NCBI GenBank assembly: GCA_031281895.1
Contig: JAITET010000037.1
Location: 1-11,627 of the forward strand
Reading direction: 5' to 3'
Length of the DNA stretch: 11,627 bases
Origin: Puniceicoccales bacterium
GTDB taxonomy: Bacteria; Verrucomicrobiota; Verrucomicrobiia; Opitutales; JAIRKQ01
Position numbers and translations under genes: made by a program. How positions within the stretch are numbered: the stretch's first letter is position 1; the number at the start of each line of letters is the position of its first letter. A model generated the notes under the pieces. It saw nothing but the letters and a program-made list of their open reading frames with translations. It was not told the origin of the DNA and did no database searches. Positions 1-10,800 of the stretch are shown here, piece by piece.

Positions 1-330
1 TTTAAAAATTTCTTCGGTGAAACGCTTTCCCGTTTTCGCTCCCCACAATCCGCTTATTCTGCCATTTGTGCGGCCATTATTGCCTTCAATTTGGGCCCTT
101 TATTTTGAGATTCGCGTAGTAAATTGTTTCCCGTTATCCGTTAGGATTGTATGGATTTTATAGTCGTTGTAGTTAACAAAGGCATGTTTGTGCAGGCAAA
201 AGCTGGAAATTACAGGTAGAGAGTTTCAAACAAAGGTGCCATTTTCAACGAAGATGACCATAGGACGCAAATGTGTGGCGTAGGTCATGGAAATGAAAAA
301 TGGATAAAAACGCTTACCGTTTGGGGCTTA
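1..330 (-). pseudogene. Decayed IS481-like (rve/DDE) transposase remnant, partial
   Basis: Read on the minus strand in one frame, 330 down to 1 resembles the integrase core of IS481-type transposases but is broken by in-frame stops at 330-328, 228-226 and 102-100. Visible pieces, in order, are KRFYPFFISMTYATHL (the place of the usual FVAIDRAT segment), DYKIHTILTDNGKQFTTRIS (the signature around the second catalytic Asp, codon 138-136), and GRTNGRISGLWGAKTGKRF (the place of the usual TNG-x-x-E-R segment). The first acidic residue of the DDE triad reads Thr (codon 285-283) and the final Glu position reads Ser. The spacing between TDNG and TNG is much shorter than in intact enzymes, so there is also an internal deletion. 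The 5' part is missing against the end of dus, and the 3' part lies outside the window. Family assignment rests on motif recognition. The element is certainly not functional as read. No terminal inverted repeat is visible. Confidence 0.72.
306..322 (-). terminator. Weak possible terminator after dus
   Basis: About 25 bases past the dus stop the minus strand reads AAACG-GTAAG-CGTTTTT: a 5-bp stem, 5-base loop and a short T run. The stem has only two G:C pairs and lies inside the transposase remnant, so this may be chance. Confidence 0.15.
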
Positions 331-346
331 ACATTCGATAAGAGCT

Positions 347-1333
347 TCACATCATGTGGCGATTTCTGCATTTCTTTATAAAAAAATTTTTGCACATGTC
401 CGTTAGGTCTCGCAGCGTCGTCGTCCGACGAATATAATGGGGGAAGTTGCCCAAAGGATCTACGAAATCGGCAATGGGAATGGCATATTTTTTTATGGCC
501 GAGGTTTTTTGAAGATCCGTGAGAGCAAGCTTGGTTGGAAAGTTTTGTAATTTCTCTATGAGATTAAAATAGTCTTCTCCGGTTGGGATAAAAATTTTAG
601 TTTTATCAGTTAGTTCGGCAATCTGGCGAAATATCCATGGGTTAGATATGGCTGCTCGCCCAATCATTACACCATCGGCATTGGTTCTTCTAATAACATT
701 TACAGCTTCCTGGGCTGTTTTTATGTCACCGTTAGCAATTACAGGGCAATTTAGGGCAGCCTTGGCAATGCTTATGCATTCGAAGTCAACGGGTTCGCCA
801 TACATTCCTTTTACGGTTCGTGCATGTACGTATACTGCAGACAACCTATGCCGTGCCAGATGGCTTAAAATAATGTCGAATTCCTGGGGGCTCTTGTACC
901 CAATGCGAGTTTTTACGGAAATTGGAAAGTTGGTATTATCAGACATTGTTGAAATGATAGCATCGAGGGTATTTAAATCTGTTAGCAGGGATCCTCCCAC
1001 GCCTTTTTTTCCAATTTTGGGCATGGGACATCCACAATTCAAATTGATAGATTTAATTTTATAATTTTGTAATATTTTTGCTATCCTTAGAAAATGTTCT
1101 GGTTCCTTCCCCAGCAGTTGTATGCTCAAAATCGCCATACTTTTTCTATTTTCTATCAAATCTACTATGTCTTCCGAGATGGTTGCCGTTTGGTGTACCC
1201 GTAAAAATTCCGAAATATATTCATCGGGATCTCCATAGTCGTACAGTATGTCCATAAAATGGCGTGTGGTTAGGCCTCGCATGGGTGCCAAACTTGTAAA
1301 AATTTTCCCCTGCGGTTGATCGATAGTGTACAT
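347..1333 (-). CDS. dus: tRNA-dihydrouridine synthase (Dus family)
   Basis: This is a 328-residue FMN- and NAD(P)H-dependent cytosolic enzyme that reduces specific uridines in tRNA D-loops to dihydrouridine. The TIM-barrel motifs are all present: FMN-site LAPMRG (15-20), IQLLG (71-75), NLNCGCP (97-103) with Cys102 in the place of the catalytic cysteine, the glycine-rich GVGGSLL (111-117), KTRIG (141-145) with the FMN-contacting Lys141, VHART (169-173), IANGDI (199-204) and DGVMIGRAAISNPWIF (220-235). Length is normal for the family. The ATG at 1333 is preferred over an in-frame GTG at 1375, because the extra 14 residues have no family character and would run into the divergent gene. No clear Shine-Dalgarno is seen. 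The variant NCGCP sequence does not let me assign DusA, DusB or DusC specificity. The gene ends just before a transposase remnant, but its own C-terminus looks intact. Confidence 0.93.
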   Translation of the reverse strand: MYTIDQPQGKIFTSLAPMRGLTTRHFMDILYDYGDPDEYISEFLRVHQTATISEDIVDLIENRKSMAILSIQLLGKEPEHFLRIAKILQNYKIKSINLNCGCPMPKIGKKGVGGSLLTDLNTLDAIISTMSDNTNFPISVKTRIGYKSPQEFDIILSHLARHRLSAVYVHARTVKGMYGEPVDFECISIAKAALNCPVIANGDIKTAQEAVNVIRRTNADGVMIGRAAISNPWIFRQIAELTDKTKIFIPTGEDYFNLIEKLQNFPTKLALTDLQKTSAIKKYAIPIADFVDPLGNFPHYIRRTTTLRDLTDMCKNFFIKKCRNRHMM

Positions 1334-1354
1334 AATAATCTTGAAATGCCGCCG

Positions 1355-1382
1355 ATTCAAAATGATATATCCCACATGTCAA
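1355..1382 (-). promoter_or_regulatory. Candidate sigma-70 promoter for dus
   Basis: On the minus strand a perfect TTGACA (1382-1377) is followed after 16 bases by TTGAAT (1360-1355), a 4-of-6 match to the -10 consensus that lacks the conserved second-position A. Transcription would start near 1348 and give a leader of about 15 bases. The -35 box overlaps the first codons of the divergent secreted-protein gene. The strong -35 makes it worth listing; the -10 is weak. Confidence 0.3.
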
Positions 1383-1876
1383 TCGTTAGAACCTTCGTCT
1401 TGTCCATGTGCTTATTCTTAGCTGTGACGGATATCCATTGCGATCCAATTATGCGAAATGTCAAGAAACGTAATGCGGTGATTCAACGTGTTTCAATTTG
1501 CCAACTCGGCGATGATTCATTTAAAACAATTGGGGAATATTTCGGCCATAAAAAGGAACATCCATATTTTCGGTGCATAGCCCGTGATAACGAAAATATT
1601 CGGGCGGGGACCTATTTTGTGGTCGGGTTTAATAAATCAATTACCCTATTGCCTGTGGAAATATTCGTTAGGCTTTATATCATAACATCCCCACGGGATG
1701 GTGTGCTTTCGTTCAAATGTAAGGTTCCCGACAGCAGACATGCTTTCGTCTCAGAAATATATTGCGGCATAACATCGGTGCCAATAGACATAAAAACCCT
1801 CAGGGCATGGAAAGTGGAATTGGTCGACAAAAATGACCAGGTCATCTGTTCGCAACAAAGCTATATGTGGCAATAG
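1376..1876 (+). CDS. Small probable secreted protein of unknown function
   Basis: This ORF encodes 166 residues I do not recognise. The ATG at 1376 is chosen because it places a Sec-type signal at the N-terminus: MSIVRTF (short basic n-region), a hydrophobic core VLSMCLFLAV (8-17), then a plausible cleavage region around TDIHC-DP (18-24). Upstream in-frame starts (TTG 1316, ATG 1346) would bury this under a polar extension and overlap dus. Cys22 could be taken for a lipobox, but the preceding residues (DIH) do not fit one. The mature part is basic near its start (KKR, 30-32), then looks beta-rich, with five cysteines (42, 67, 115, 130, 158) and a central stretch AGTYFVVGF (77-85). No membrane segment follows the signal. 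It diverges from dus and is convergent with the giant gene 23 bases away. No Shine-Dalgarno or convincing promoter is seen. The location would be periplasm, surface or outside the cell. The function is unknown; it is judged real from the signal peptide, its length and the lack of any competing gene. Confidence 0.72.
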   Translation: MSIVRTFVLSMCLFLAVTDIHCDPIMRNVKKRNAVIQRVSICQLGDDSFKTIGEYFGHKKEHPYFRCIARDNENIRAGTYFVVGFNKSITLLPVEIFVRLYIITSPRDGVLSFKCKVPDSRHAFVSEIYCGITSVPIDIKTLRAWKVELVDKNDQVICSQQSYMWQ

Positions 1877-1899
1877 CTAAACTTAGACTTAGAATGCAA

Positions 1900-4800
1900 T
1901 TAGGCAGCATGACCATGGTTATCAAAAAAATGTACGGCATCGTCATACTCGCGAGGTCGTAAGGATTGTACCCGTTCCAGGAAACTTTCCTTTCCTTCTA
2001 GGGACTGAGCATGTTCCCGAAGTGCTTGTTGGTTCTCCTCCGTAGAATTCAGATGGTGGAAATTACCATATAAAATGGCCAGATTGGCAGCCGCTTTACG
2101 CCCTGCGGCTAGGACGCTGTCATCGACGATTGTCAGTGGATTGGCGGATGTTGGATTTCCAGCAGCATTGAACATCCAACAATCTTTTACATTCAAATCC
2201 CCCATTGCTTTACCTATCTCCTGCGCATCTTGGTCACTTAGAAGCAATGTTTTAAATGCCCCATTGTCGGATTTGTAAACCAGCACAAATTGTGCATCCT
2301 TTCTCTGGGAATCATCCATCCACTTGGCACCTTCTAGGTTGTGTGCAAGGTTAGCCGTAATTTGTACGTCTTCCCCGAAGATCCGTTGATCGGGTTTACT
2401 TGCAATGCATTCATTGGCAGACAGTATGCGAGGAGCTGCTTCTTTGGAAATCAAAGAATAAAATGTAGGAGCTTGCTCCACTATCCTAGTTTTGGTTCTA
2501 TCAATCAATGGGGAATCAACTAAAAGATCCAACTGCAACACTTCATGTTGCTCTTCTTCATCGGGGCTAGGAAGATTATGTCTTTCTTTTAAAACAGTTA
2601 GCAGTTCCCTATCAGAAATTTCATTCTTACGTGCCGCTGCTTGCAATCTTTGATCCACCAAATTTATTCTCCCTTCAGAGGCTCCAAATATAGATTCCAA
2701 CCTAGCTCCTTCCGCAAACTCTTCCGACTGAAAGTCATCCATCATACTCTTCGCTCTCTCTTCCAGGGGTTTTTGTACCTGCGGTATGGACCCAGTTGGC
2801 TGAGTGCTTTCTTTGGATTGAGTTTCCGCTGAAGCTTCAGCTACCGCAGGAGAAACATCTGCCGCAGGAGGAGCATCCTCATCGGGGCTAATCTGTACGG
2901 TTAAAATATCCCAAGATGTTTCGTCCATAACTTTGCTACTATCATCTGTGACCTGTTCTTGTTCCTGTTCTTGTTCCTGTTCCTGTTCTTGTTCCTGTTC
3001 CTGTTCTTGTTCCTGTTCCTGTTCTTGTTCCTGTTCCTGTTCTTGTTCCTGTTCCTGTTCTTGTTCCTGTTCCTGTTCTACTTCTGTCCCCGTGTCAACC
3101 GTACCTTCCTGAATCGAGAAGTCTAAAACTTCTTTAGATTGATTTAGTACTTTTTCGGCTCGGGTCTTAAATTCCCTAGCTATGGACCCATCTACCTTTT
3201 CAATGACTGCAAGGATACCTTTGTAGTAGTTTTGCAAGGCATCATATGCCTTTTGCTCGGAAGTAAATCCACCAAATATTGTCAAGGGATTTGCTTCGAA
3301 GGAATTATATATAAATTGGTTACACAGGGCTAGTATTCTTTGCTCTCGGCCTGATATTTTTCCCCCACCATGCTTGCTGATAATTGTATGCAATCTTTCG
3401 AAAAGTATACCTTTCAAACAGTTTGATATTTGGGCTTTGTAAGACTTGTATGTTTGTTTTGCCAGCATGACCGATTGATTCTCTATGCAACAGGAACATA
3501 TTTTTGTCATAGCCTCCACAGGGTCAGCTTTTACATCCATATCCGAAGGTAACAAATCTTGCGGAACACAGAGATCTACCGTTTGCGAATCCAGAAATTT
3601 CCTTGCGCGCAAGATACCTTGCAATGCCGTTCTAATCGGAGTGGTATCAGGGTTGACGGTTAATATGGCTCTGGCATTTTGATCCAAAGGTACGTCACAT
3701 CCTGTACATCTCAATTCGTCAAAATATGTGAATGTTTTACCGATATTACCTTTCCCTACGACCTCTTCTATGGTGTCGAGTCTAGTATTTGGGATCGGAA
3801 CCGGATGCTCGCGATCACTTTGTTTCATTACAAAGAAAGATTCTTCTCCCGTCATCGTCTTTCCCAGGTAAACCACATACTGTACACTATCATCACTTTG
3901 ATAATAGTCTAATATATCCCCGGCGACTTCCTCGTTTGTTCTGTCTTTGAAAACTCCTCCCGCATCTACCAGGGCACGTAAATTTCCAGAATTTTCCGCA
4001 TGGGCGGTTTTATGTGCCCCTAGAATGCTAGATACCGTTGCCTTTTCTGGGGTTAATATTTTTGAAGCTCCCGTCTGGAAATCATTCCGCAACTTTTGCA
4101 TAATTTTACCTTCGGTCCCCAGCTCTAGGATAGCCTTATTGTCTCCTTGAAATGCGGAATGGTACGTTTGCATATTCCAGGGAGTTCCCGTACATCCAAC
4201 GGACGTTTTGCTCATGTCCACCATCGACACCGCATCGCATTCAAGCAGTTCGGAATTATATTTTATTGTATTCGCGGCCAACATTTTCGCAAACGACATG
4301 AATTTTAGCGATGTTTTATCGGCATTTAATTGTTCGGTTGCCTTCTGGATTGCTGCATGGCGTTGTGTGTCGGACATCTTCTTGAGGTCGCTAAGTTTTC
4401 CGAGACCGCTGTCTGACCACACAGACTCTAGTGATTCCTTCAATGCTTCGGGCAACGATCCGTCAATGTACTTGTTAATTAGCGAAGTCATCTGAGACGG
4501 CTGAATACCATCGTGCAAAATGGCTGCAAAAAAGTAGTATGTTTGCTCATAAACATTACCAAATTCCCCAGAAGAAGGCGTGCCTACACCCTGGTATGGA
4601 ATGACAGCCCCATCTTTCCTGAAACCGTAGTGGCGGTTATATTCTTTTCCTGCAGCACTATCTATAATGGACAGCATACCTTTTTGCAGTGCAATCTTTT
4701 CCGCTTCCTTTGGATGGTCTCGTTTTATCTTTTCCCAAGCTCGTTTAAAATCCGCACTCGGCTCTTCGGTCCCGAGCATAAATTTCCGAAAATCGCTTTT

Positions 4801-7800
4801 GTCAATAGAACTGTCCAATTTCTGAATCTGGGAAAAGCATCTTTCGATAATTTTTCCCTTAAATATGTCGACGGGCGGTTGCCCTCCTTTTTCAACTCCA
4901 AACTTATCACCACGAAATGCCTCGTATAACTTAGTATCTTTCGTAACAACATCCATCATCGATGCAATAACATCAATTTGGGAGTCAGCAAGTGATCGCC
5001 GTGCACCACCGGGAAAATTTACTGACTTTGATATGTCAAGATTCAGGTCTATTTCGTCTAAAAGTTGTACGCAATTTTCTTTTACCTCTGATAGGATATC
5101 TGCCAGCTGTTTTGCCCGTGCCATAACTGCGGGATCTCCACCTTCTATCGCCAATCGGCTTGTCCTTATGAATTCCAACTTAATAGCTCTGAGGGTCGGA
5201 GCTTGGATTACCAAGCATCCTCCTCCATCCTTAGCCCGTTTAAGCTTTTTCAGTATTCCCGATAGCTTGCTGACATCTTGCAAATCCGATTTGCTTTCAT
5301 CGATGCTGATAACTTCTTGGGAATATCTACTCTCTTGAAAAAGTCTCAAATTTCCCAGCATGGCAGTGTATTGGGAAGGGTGGCAAACAAATAGCGGTAT
5401 TTTGTGCTGTTGGCTTATGCTATGGGCCAGCTGAGAAAGAATAACACTCGTTTTCCCGCCTCCCATCATAAGTTGAAAAGTGACCCCCGTTGGTTCATTG
5501 CTGGCCTCGTTTGCCTGGAGTTGAGCCGTTACATTTTTAATGATGTTAGCTTGGGCTCCTCTTACCCGAAAACCTACTATGTCTTCAAAAACCAACGCTT
5601 CCATTTCCGTCTCTGGATTATAGGTCCTTACGCTCTCATATGCTGTGATCAATTGATCCTTGGCCAGGAGGAAATCCTTTTGTTCGGGGGTAAGATCCGT
5701 TGCCCCATGGGCAGGAAATTCTTTGCCCGCTGTTAAGAGAACTCGTTCCTTAGCTTGTACATCTTTAATGGCAGTTTTCAGCTGTTCCATGGATTTAATG
5801 GCCGTGGAAGCTTGCAACAATTGCCTGGTAAGATTAACAATCTCTTTACAATCTGTGATTGTGTATTCCGGGTTGATATCTTGGAGAATCTTTACGGATT
5901 TTGACCAGTCTCCATTCGGATCGGATGGGGAACTAATCAAAGCTTTCCTAGCATCGTCCAATGTGGGGGTTTTAGCCAATTTCGTTTGGCGCAAGCTGCC
6001 CATTGTCTTGGAACAGTTAGAAAAAATTTTATCTAATTTTTCAGAAATTTTGTTTCTTTCTTCATTTGCCGTTCCAATTTGGGTAGCTATGCCATCAATC
6101 GTTGATTCTATTTGAGATTTTCCCGTATCTTTGGACTGAAAACTTTCAGCATTGATTTCATATAACTCACCAAGTGCCCTTGCTCTCAGGTCTTGGGATC
6201 CTGCCAGGGACATTTCTTCGTTATATCTGCCCAATTCTTTTTTGGCCGTACTGCCATATTGGGCGATTCCCCGCCTTTCGTTCGATGAAAATGCTTTTTT
6301 TTGGCCGCCAATCGCATTGGCTAAATCGAGCAATTCTGCCTTATGCTGTTCCCGAAAGTTTGTGTTGTTGATCGTGGCTGCATGTTTTTTCTTAAATGCT
6401 AAAATTAGCTGCCTATCATTTTTGGTCAAAGCCTCGCTGGATTGGATTGCTCTCTCATCCCACCGAACGACCTCTAGCAAGAGGTTAACTTTGTACTCAT
6501 CTACAGTGCTTTCGATGGAAGGTGAGGCACTGGGTTGCAATGCTTTGACTGGTTGCAGTATTTCCGCAATTAAGTCTCTGACTCTATTCTCTGCATCTAA
6601 AGCTTTCGAATGTTCACCCCTAATCAACTGACCGTTGAGGAAATTTTCTATTTCAGCAACATACACTTCTTGTATGCTTTTTATGGTAACATCATTTTCG
6701 GAACTGCCATTGGATAATTGGGGAAAGTTCATCGCCTTCCTGAATGCTATATAGGCTCCCTTTTGTTGAGGGGTTAACTCATCATCTCCCTTGATATCAT
6801 CGTCACTTCTGCAGCATTTTCGCAAGAGATTTTCCCTCCGTTCGATGTTGGACGATGTTTGTAGTAGGGCTGTCGTCCGTGCTTCTTCCCTAAGCCTTGC
6901 CAACATCTCCGTATTTCTTGTGGGCAATATGGATGAAAACTTACTAGCTTTTTCGAAGGAACGTTTTCCTCCCGGCTGAACGTGCACTATCTCGCGATCT
7001 TTTGAATCCTGTGCAACCTTGGTAAGATGCTTTACACTGGTTTGGGCTCCAAGTTCTTCCACGAGTGCTTGATGCTTTTGCTCAAACAATTTCAATAGTC
7101 CGTATTGCGGCATTTGATTCAGCATTATCCCTTCGGACGCCAAATTCATTATGAATTTCATCTGCGCAGGCGCTGCTTGCAATGTTTGATTCATTGCTCC
7201 TATTATTTCTTCCACGATAACCAGCTCGGCTTCTTTGGAAAAATTGACATCAGTCGTCGAATTTTCCCTAGCGTCCACCAACGATTGGTAGAGGGAACTC
7301 ATTTGCACAATTAGGTCGAAACTGTTTTCAAAGTCAATGGTGTTATCTTCATTTCTGGACAACAAAAGGTTTCGAAAATTGTAAGGGTCCGATTCGAGCA
7401 ATAGGGTTATAATTTTGAAAGAGACCAACTTTTGTTCAAGTGTTTGCTTTTTTTCTATTTTAAGTACGTTCCCTTTTGATGCATCTGTGACGAGCGGCCG
7501 AAGAACGAATTGTAGGAGTGCACTGTTTTTCCCGGCAATTACCTCCCGCATATTTATCTTATTTAAAATGTCTAGGGCCTGTTTACTTTCTCCTGCTTGA
7601 AATAATTTGCTAGCCAGCACTATTCCCGCTGCTTGATAGTTGCTGGAGTCTAATGCGAAGCCGGTGATAGAATTAAACCCAATTTCTATAACATCCTGGC
7701 TGAAAATAGGTGTTTCTTGTCTTACCTTATTACTGATGGATGAAGGATCGATGAGGGTTTCGTTGTTTATCAGAATAAACTTATAGTCACTTGGATTATT

Positions 7801-10800
7801 CTTTGACTGCAAACAAATATAATTTAATTTGCTAGTGCTGAGCGGATTGGGCACTGGAGGTTCTGATAAAATATATTGTTCATTGCTCGACAAATGTAGT
7901 TTCTCATCCCGTCCTTTGTTGAATTGCAGCACTTGATTATTATAATGTATACTAGGCATTATGTAGGAAAGAATTTCTCCATCTGGATTGGTTCTTTTCA
8001 AGACATCAGTCTTTGTTCCACCATTACAAGAAAGCTTGCTTAAACATAAATCTTTGAAACCACTCTCAACTGTACCATCTCCCGTCTTAACACTCGTACT
8101 CGCTTCAGTCAGCATTTTATCCTCGTCTGGAGGATATAAATGACCATCTTGCAGCATAAATACTGGTTGATCCAGGGACATTGGATCATAAAAATAGATT
8201 TTTTTACATGCCGTATCTGTTTCTTCGACAAATGGCAAAAAGCGAGAGCGGGAAATTATATGATCTGTTCGGCCTAATTTTGCATTGGGAGAAAGCGGTT
8301 TAGGTGTTACTAGGACTCTAGTACCCATTGTTACTCTGTTGGTACGATTATCTATGGTTATTTTCCCATCCACGGTACTGATATCACCTTCTACCTTTAC
8401 CCTGGAATCGATATTGGTACGGTCAATGCCAAGCCTGGCTAATATTGGGTGCTCATTCTTATCTATTTTTACATGTTCCTCGGGATGTGTTCCATCGATC
8501 AGGCATACAAAATTGTTTAAATCGATGCTGGCTATGACTTTGTTACCTTTTTCTTTGATTATTATTAATTTATTGTCAACGTCAACCTCCACTTGGGAAT
8601 TTTCGTATCTCTGTTGCTGTGCATATTGTTTCCCAATTTCTTGAAGAGAAGTGGACTCTAGTTCACCTACTTGGGCAATTATAAAATTTCTCAAAGCTTC
8701 CAACGGGACTCCTTCGAACATGTTCTTTATGCCCGAAAAATCTTCCGGATCTCTTTCGAGAAGTGTATCGCTTGCCCCTGCCATTTCTGGCCAAATCATC
8801 ATTTTCGGGTCCGTACACTTTAGAATTTCATCGGTCGTTAATTTTTCTCCTTGGATCATTTTTTTGCATAAAACACAGGCAAATTCTAGTTCTTCGTTTT
8901 TTATGCTATTTGGCGAAATTTCTCGGCTAAAAACGCTTTCATCGAGCTTGGGCCCTCCGGCTTTTCCTATCGTCTCATTCAGTTGAATATGGAGCGATGC
9001 ATAAAATTTGTACTTTTGCATGGCTTCCTCTGTGTTGATCGGATTCGGTAAGCTTTCAAAGGCTGTTTTAAAAAATTTATCTACCATGGACACAAACCGT
9101 TCACGGGTATCCCTATCTTTTAGTGCTCCAGCCAACGCTTGGGGATTATTTGCATCCCCGCATAGCAATTTGCAAAACATTCTTTGCATCTCAAGATTAT
9201 CAAAAATGTTGACGTTGCCTGAGGTTTGTAGCCATGAAAGCATGGCTTCTGTCTTTTGCACAACATTTCCATCGGTGGGTAAATGGCAGTGTTCTAAAAA
9301 TGGGAACCGTTTGCCATGTTCTGACCGGGCAATTTTGCCTTGGGGGTTGTCATTTAAAAACCCACAAATTTCTTGGAAATCACTTTGCAATCGTTCCCCA
9401 ACTGAGGAGTTTTTTATTACCATCGGAGTCGTACTGGTCTGACTGAGGAATGCTATACCATCATTTGAACTTTCGTCCAAGCTTATGAGCATGTAGGCAA
9501 ACCCATTGCACGCACATGAGGCATTAGCTAGATCAGTCATCTTTCCCTTTGCTACTTTCATAGAAAAACATGCCTTAACATTTTCACGCTCGTCTCCATC
9601 GAATGAATCTAATAGTGACTTTACGTCATCATAACTTTCTATAGACTTACCTTGATCAAATAAATCTTCACGTATTGCTTCAGATTCATAATAATTTTTA
9701 TCCGGAAGAAGATTTGTATATTTTTTATAAATCGCCGCTCCTAATTTTATAAGCTTGTTATAAATTTCCTGTTTATCTTTGGGCACAGCGATTCCATTTC
9801 TTTTATTGTATTCCGTATACGCCACGGCCATTCTAAAGAAATTGCTAATATTACGTTGAGTATCTTTTGAGTTTTGGCTACCTAGGGCATCAAGGGTCTC
9901 CTCATGGTTTGATATAAACTCTTCAAATTTCTGTGCACTGGCAAACCCCATGGTCAAGCGCATACCACCCCGACCTGCCGACTGCAGGAAATTGGGAACG
10001 TCATTACAGGCTTGTATGTTGTATCCCTGTGAAGTTTGTGAGGAAATATCTTGGGTATATGTAGTACGGCCACAACCAATTGTGGCCGTGTTCTCATCCC
10101 GATAGGACGGCGAGGTTGCGGCTGCCAGACCTGTTGGATTCGCCACTAGGGAAGTAAGTACTTGGTTTGCCCGTGATAAGTAGCGAGATGCCAACTTCGG
10201 GTCAATTTTCCCGGATGCTTGCAAAAGCAAAATTCTTTGTTGCACATCCCTACTTAGAGTATTAAGAGCAACCATGTGTTGTTCAAAGACGGAGTCACTT
10301 TCTCCTTCCATTTTGGATTTAATATTTTCCAAATGGGCAATGAGTCTATTTGTTTCAAACTTGGCAACAAGCGCTTCCCGGGAAGGATTTCCTTTTGTGG
10401 CATATTGCAAGGTTTGTAATAATTCAAATTCTAAATCCGTTTTCTTTCCTTTCCCCCTAGATTTTATCAATAACATTTTTTCCCGAGGAACTTCCTTTGC
10501 TCTTCCTTCGCCACCATTACATATTTCTGTCAAATCATCTTTTATGCCTTTAAACGAAGTTTCAAGGTCGTTTAAATTAAATTCGTGGTTGATTAAATTA
10601 AATTCGTGGTTGAGGTCAAACAGCTGAAATGCATTGACATAGTCCCCGGAATCCATCTGAATACCACCATGGCTTTTCAAAGTCTTAGGTTGTGTGGTAA
10701 ATTTTGTAATTTCCAAAGTTCCTTTTTCATTTTTCCTGATCAGGAGAACATTATTCCCATCTATTACTATTATTGGTTTATTTTCAGTGATACAGGCCCG

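Noticed and set aside
1..108. Plus-strand frame open from the left edge, ending FNLGPLF
   Set aside because: It looked like a protein C-terminus, but the opposite strand carries clear transposase signatures over the same bases, so this is taken as its shadow.
151..219. 22-codon plus-strand ORF (MDFIVVVVNKGMF...)
   Set aside because: It lacks a Shine-Dalgarno and lies antisense to the ILTDNG region of the transposase remnant.
648..1064. Plus-strand 138-codon open frame
   Set aside because: It is antisense to the conserved core of dus, whose motifs are unmistakable on the minus strand.
1877..1899. Bidirectional terminator between the convergent genes
   Set aside because: The 23 bases contain a small direct repeat (acttag) but no stem-loop with a T run.
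2953..3078. Possible CRISPR-like repeat array
   Set aside because: The units are 6 and 18 bases long with no spacers and encode an uninterrupted Glu-Gln tract.
4513..6631. Several overlapping plus-strand frames of 95-159 codons
   Set aside because: All are shadows of the ATPase gene; none has a plausible protein character and they overlap each other.
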